Origin: an uncultured Flavobacteriales bacterium | Lineage (GTDB): Bacteria; Bacteroidota; Bacteroidia; Flavobacteriales; Crocinitomicaceae | DNA length: 10,657 nucleotides | Direction: 5' to 3' | Assembly (NCBI GenBank): GCA_946479125.1 | Contig: CAMLET010000065.1 | Coordinates: forward strand, 1-10,657 | Shown: positions 8,038 to 10,657 of the stretch, piece after piece | How positions within the stretch are numbered: the first letter of the stretch is position 1 | Layout: each line of letters begins with the position of its first letter | Notes under the pieces: generated by a model | What the model was told of the DNA's origin: nothing | Seen by the model: the letters and a program-made list of their open reading frames with translations, nothing else | Databases searched by the model: none | Program-made: the position numbers and the translations under genes

Positions 8038-8045
8038 TAATTTTG
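8038..8045 (+). promoter_or_regulatory. nitroreductase promoter, -7 element
   Basis: TAATTTTG matches TAnnTTTG at every fixed position and lies 25 bp before the ATG at 8071, giving a leader of about 20 nt. No -33 TTG is properly spaced. The inverted GGTAAG half-site at 8031-8036 abuts it, so repression by the divergent HxlR protein is plausible. Confidence 0.5.
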
Positions 8046-8070
8046 TTCTTCAAAACAATTAGAAAAAATT

Positions 8071-8703
8071 ATGGCACTTATAGATGATTTGCAATGGCGA
8101 TACGCAACTAAGAAAATGAATGGACAAAAAGTTCCACAGGAAAAGTTGGATTACATTTTGGAAGCAGCGCGCTTCGCACCATCTTCATCAGGACTGCAAC
8201 CCTACAAAGTATTTGTGATCAACGATCCTGAACAATTGAAAGAAATCAGAACTTTTGCTTTCGATCAACCACAAATCACAGATTGTTCTCACCTATTGGT
8301 TTTCGCAGCGTGGGACGGATATTCAGCAGAACGCATTGAAACAGTTTTCTCAAGAACCGTTCAGGAACGTGGTTTACCAGAAAATGCAATGGATGATTAC
8401 AAAAATATGCTTTGGGGAATGTACGAACCGTTAGGACAAGAATGGCATGCAATTCATTCAGCTAAACAAAGTTATATTGCTTTTGCATTGGCAATTGCCG
8501 CAGCAGCAGAACAAAAAGTGGATGCAACTCCAATGGAAGGATTCGACACTGCAAAAATGGATGAATTTCTTGGATTGAAAGAGCAAGGCTTGAAGAGCAC
8601 TGTTATTCTTCCAATTGGTTACAGAGCAGAAAGTGAAGATTGGTTAGTGAACTTGAAAAAAGTGCGTACACCAAAAGAGGATTTCATTGCTGAATTAAAT
8701 TAA
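8071..8703 (+). CDS. NfsB-like nitroreductase (NAD(P)H-dependent FMN oxidoreductase)
   Basis: A 210-residue flavoenzyme of the nitroreductase superfamily, normally a cytoplasmic FMN homodimer that reduces nitroaromatics, quinones or similar acceptors with NAD(P)H. The N-terminus WRYATKKMN (9-17) corresponds to the FMN-phosphate-binding RxSTKxF region of E. coli NfsB, and APSSSGLQPYKVFVI (36-50) to its second FMN segment. The C-terminal stretch from DATPMEGFD through LGLKEQGL and ILPIGYR, ending in VRTPKEDFI, follows NfsB closely. Length is near the usual 210-220. The gene faces away from an HxlR regulator across a shared operator-like spacer, which suggests induction by electrophiles or quinones. 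It is followed by a bidirectional terminator. The natural substrate cannot be told from sequence. Confidence 0.92.
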   Translation: MALIDDLQWRYATKKMNGQKVPQEKLDYILEAARFAPSSSGLQPYKVFVINDPEQLKEIRTFAFDQPQITDCSHLLVFAAWDGYSAERIETVFSRTVQERGLPENAMDDYKNMLWGMYEPLGQEWHAIHSAKQSYIAFALAIAAAAEQKVDATPMEGFDTAKMDEFLGLKEQGLKSTVILPIGYRAESEDWLVNLKKVRTPKEDFIAELN

Positions 8704-8716
8704 AATCAACCAATAA

Positions 8717-8757
8717 AAAAACCCTGAAGCAGATGTGACTATCGCTTCAGGGTTTTT
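8717..8757. terminator. bidirectional terminator between convergent genes
   Basis: A 14-bp stem, AAAAACCCTGAAGC (8717-8730) with GCTTCAGGGTTTTT (8744-8757), has an A-run on its left and a T-run on its right. It can therefore end the nitroreductase transcript rightward and the DoxX/thioredoxin transcript leftward. A bulged A at 8731 and a short inner GAT/ATC helix lie above the stem. Its apical half is a relative of the terminator at 6629-6670. Confidence 0.93.
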
Positions 8758-8778
8758 CGTTTTTCTATTAAGAAGTCC

Positions 8779-9918
8779 TTATTTGATTTCGCTGTATTTT
8801 TTCTGGATCAACGACTTGAACTCTTTGTCGTTGAATTTACGATCCTCAGTTCCACTATATGATTTGATCACATTTCCGTTCCAGATATAGTAAATGTTCG
8901 GTGTATCATTCTTAGAACCCATTGCGGTGTAAAACTCTACAATCTCCAAAATCTTGTAGGTAAATTTCATTCCAGCCTGATCAAAGAATTCAGGAATCAA
9001 TTCAGGTTCCTCATTCATGAACACGATCTTTAGCTCAGGGAAATTAGGATCAGCCTTCTTTATTGCAACTAATTCACGGATAGCTTCTTTACAATGTTCA
9101 CAACCCGGAGCGAAGAAACATAAGATCTTTCTTCCTTTATCAATATCAGCGTATTGATTCTTGAATCCGCTCTTTCCTTGCTTAGGTTCATCTACTTTTG
9201 CAGGTTTGGCTTTTTTCGTAGTATCGCCTTCAACAGGTTTTCCTGGAATTGGATTTTCCTTTGCGTCTGGAGTTTGTCCACCATTATCAACTGAAACTGT
9301 TGTCTTCACAGGCTCTTCAACCACAACAACCGGACTTGGTGACACAGCTGCTTTCGTACTGATCAAACTCACAATCGCAATCGAAGCAATTACTTCCGCA
9401 AACGGGATCCAAAGCACCTTTTTATCTTCAAAACCTTTGGTCAATTTCCACAACCAGCCAAACAATCCAAGGAAAACAACATTCTTAAAAATCGATTCCA
9501 AAGTGCTGAAAGGCATTAAACTCCCGAAACAACCACAGTTGGCTTCATTTCCATTCGTGAAATATTGATAAGACAAGTGAATAGTGAAAACGAGTAACAA
9601 TAAACTTGCAGCTGGAATCACTAATCTTCTAAAGTAATGAGGAAGTAACAAACCAAATCCGAGCGCAAATTCGCCTCCAACAATAGTTCTGGAAAAAATG
9701 GCCGCCCATTCAGGACTAAATCCCATTGGAATTAACTGTTTCCCTTCAAATGTACCTAAACCTAAAGCTGGACTTGGATACAATTTAGAAAATGCCGAAA
9801 AAATGAACATTACGGATAAGAATATGCGTAATCCCCAGATCAATCGTGTTTTTAATACACTACTCTTTTCTGCCTTTACTTCGTCGAGAATTTCTGTCAT
9901 AATTAGATCGTTTTGCAT
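8779..9918 (-). CDS. membrane DoxX/MauE-like domain fused to periplasmic thioredoxin domain
   Basis: A 379-residue predicted inner-membrane thiol-redox protein. The N-terminal half has about five hydrophobic segments (near 27-43, 76-90, 96-115, 140-158, 170-186) of DoxX/MauE type, including the signature NCGCFGS with C128 and C130. A proline-, lysine- and acid-rich linker spans about 190-255. The C-terminal thioredoxin fold (about 256-379) has the active site GCEHC, C273 and C276, and the cis-proline P340 in DTPNIYY. In this family cysteines of the membrane part are thought to pass electrons or disulfides to a thiol partner; here the partner appears built in. Substrate and direction (reduction or oxidation) are inferred only. 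The start at 9918 is used, but the ATG at 9900 (seventh codon) is a serious rival because a TTG-N18-TAAATTTA promoter (9948-9920) would start transcription near 9913. It lies downstream of the PhnA-family gene on the same strand, 68 nt apart. Confidence 0.85.
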   Translation of the reverse strand: MQNDLIMTEILDEVKAEKSSVLKTRLIWGLRIFLSVMFIFSAFSKLYPSPALGLGTFEGKQLIPMGFSPEWAAIFSRTIVGGEFALGFGLLLPHYFRRLVIPAASLLLLVFTIHLSYQYFTNGNEANCGCFGSLMPFSTLESIFKNVVFLGLFGWLWKLTKGFEDKKVLWIPFAEVIASIAIVSLISTKAAVSPSPVVVVEEPVKTTVSVDNGGQTPDAKENPIPGKPVEGDTTKKAKPAKVDEPKQGKSGFKNQYADIDKGRKILCFFAPGCEHCKEAIRELVAIKKADPNFPELKIVFMNEEPELIPEFFDQAGMKFTYKILEIVEFYTAMGSKNDTPNIYYIWNGNVIKSYSGTEDRKFNDKEFKSLIQKKYSEIK

Positions 9919-9919
9919 A

Positions 9920-9948
9920 TAAATTTAAAAGTAAAAGTAAAACGTCAA
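9920..9948 (-). promoter_or_regulatory. possible promoter of the DoxX/thioredoxin gene
   Basis: On the minus strand TTG at 9948-9946 is followed after 18 bp by TAAATTTA at 9927-9920, one base from the Bacteroidetes -7 consensus TAnnTTTG. Transcription would begin close to or inside the first codons of the long reading frame, which argues for the ATG at 9900. Confidence 0.35.
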
Positions 9949-9986
9949 TGAAATAGCATGGTTGACGAATTATGATTTCTTTAACA

Positions 9987-10553
9987 TCATTTCTTTACAA
10001 ACTCAGTTCGAATGTAAATGGTTTGTGTATTGACTTTCCCTTCTATTAAATCAGGATCATTGTGAACCAATTTAATGTTTCGAACGGCAGTTCCGCGCTT
10101 CGCAATTATACTGCTTCCTTTTACATCAAGGTCTTTGATCAACACAACAGAATCGCCAGATTTTAATTGAACTCCATTCGAATCGAAGTGTTTGATAGCA
10201 TCTTCGTCTTCAACTCCTGATTTTGCCCATTCAAGTGTGTCATCGTCCAAATAGATTTGCTCTAACAGATCTTGAGCCCAAGTTTCTTCTTTCAACAAAT
10301 GCAACGCACGAAATGCAACAACTTTCACAGCTTCCACCTCACTCCACATGCTTTCTGTTAATCCGCGCCATTGATTAGCTTCCATATCAGAAGTTCCTTC
10401 CAACTGAGCTTTAAGTCCTGAATTGATCAAAACATAATGTTCTGCACTTTCACCGGATTTCGGAAAAACAAGCAAAGGAACCAAGTCGTTCCCTACTCCG
10501 CTTATTTCACATGAAGCCCCGCTTCTATTGAGTAATTCTTTTTCAAATTTCAT
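9987..10553 (-). CDS. PhnA-family protein with degenerate zinc ribbon
   Basis: A 188-residue protein. The C-terminal 65 residues, from DSNGVQLKSGDSVVLIKDL through AKRGTAVRNIKL to the final TEFVKK, are a clear PhnA (YjdM) domain. The N-terminus MKFEKELLNRSGASCE is also typical, but the family's CELCG zinc motif reads CEISG (C15 kept, second cysteine replaced by S18), and the second cysteine pair is replaced by VLINSGL. The central WRGLTESMWSEVEAVKVVAFR and WAQDLLEQIYLDDDTLEWAKSG are conserved. PhnA proteins were named for a phosphonate operon, but their true function is unknown and nothing here points to phosphonate use. The ATG at 10553 is chosen over the in-frame ATG at 10583, because the ten extra codons lie inside a promoter-like sequence and the family starts at MKFEK. 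Confidence 0.88.
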   Translation of the reverse strand: MKFEKELLNRSGASCEISGVGNDLVPLLVFPKSGESAEHYVLINSGLKAQLEGTSDMEANQWRGLTESMWSEVEAVKVVAFRALHLLKEETWAQDLLEQIYLDDDTLEWAKSGVEDEDAIKHFDSNGVQLKSGDSVVLIKDLDVKGSSIIAKRGTAVRNIKLVHNDPDLIEGKVNTQTIYIRTEFVKK

Positions 10554-10556
10554 AAT

Positions 10557-10584
10557 GTAAATATAACCAAAAGCAGATTTCACA
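10557..10584 (-). promoter_or_regulatory. promoter of the PhnA-family gene
   Basis: On the minus strand a TTG is followed after 17 bp by TATATTTA, one base from the Bacteroidetes -7 consensus. The element lies just upstream of the ATG at 10553, so the mRNA leader would be only a few bases. It overlaps the ten extra codons of the longer reading frame and so argues against the start at 10583. Confidence 0.45.
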
Positions 10585-10657
10585 ATCGCTTTAGGTTTTT
10601 AGGAAAGTGGAATGCTAAAAAGAGGAAAGACGGATCGGAGTATTAACAATTCCTTCC

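Noticed and set aside
9161..9568. Plus-strand open frame of 135 codons
   Set aside because: It lies wholly antisense to the DoxX/thioredoxin gene, is rich in Ser, Thr, Pro and Gly from complementing the linker, and matches no family I recognise.
10554..10583. Ten extra N-terminal codons on the PhnA-family protein (ATG at 10583)
   Set aside because: They overlap a TTG-N17-TATATTTA promoter-like element, and the family normally starts at the equivalent of MKFEKEL.
10615..10657. C-terminus of a further minus-strand gene at the right edge (open frame ending EGIVNTPIRLSSF)
   Set aside because: Only 13 codons and a stop are visible, with no recognisable motif; such a frame is easily due to chance.
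10612..10657. Start of a plus-strand gene at the right edge
   Set aside because: The ATG at 10612 opens only 15 codons before the edge, with no promoter or recognisable sequence.
1..10657. Mobile element, CRISPR array, defence system or tRNA/rRNA gene
   Set aside because: No transposase or integrase, spaced direct repeats, target-site duplications or cloverleaf sequence were seen on either strand. The genes are ordinary chromosomal types.

Overview
The window reads as chromosomal housekeeping DNA from a member of the Bacteroidetes, most likely order Flavobacteriales. I infer this from the AT-rich sequence, the protein types, the absence of clear Shine-Dalgarno sites, and several upstream regions carrying the Bacteroidetes -7 promoter element TAnnTTTG. 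I suspect a Fluviicola/Crocinitomicaceae-like organism, but this rests on memory of protein style and not on a search. I see no insertion sequence, phage gene, CRISPR array, tRNA or rRNA, and no sign of a defence island.

Left part (1-5352): clpC, a Hsp100 unfoldase gene cut by the left edge of the window, lies on the minus strand. It diverges from a complete gyrA on the plus strand, and a 213-bp spacer separates them. The spacer holds a good clpC -7 element and small dyads in both leaders. gyrA ends in a strong hairpin terminator.

Middle (5353-7559): an exported tetratricopeptide-repeat protein of unknown role follows gyrA. It is preceded by a sigma-54-like -24/-12 element, and two hairpins follow it, the second a very strong terminator. 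Next is a secreted alpha/beta hydrolase whose promoter almost touches its ATG, so the real start is the ATG at 6767 and not the TTG at 6758. It ends in a GAAA-loop terminator.

Right part (7560-10657): an HxlR-family repressor and an NfsB-like nitroreductase diverge from a 103-bp spacer full of GTTAC-type half-sites, the usual layout of a regulator and its redox-enzyme target. A bidirectional terminator separates the nitroreductase from a convergent gene. That gene encodes a membrane DoxX/MauE-like domain fused to a periplasmic thioredoxin domain. Upstream of it, on the same strand, is a PhnA-family protein that has lost most of its zinc ligands.

The least expected observation is that two of the terminators (6629-6670 and 8717-8757) are clearly related to each other. 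They share a bulged A, an ACTATC apical segment and a GAAG/CTTC stem, with a compensatory base-pair change, while their outer stems differ. This suggests a dispersed terminator element. Redox handling (nitroreductase, HxlR, thioredoxin fusion) is a loose theme of the right half; otherwise the genes look like independent transcription units.
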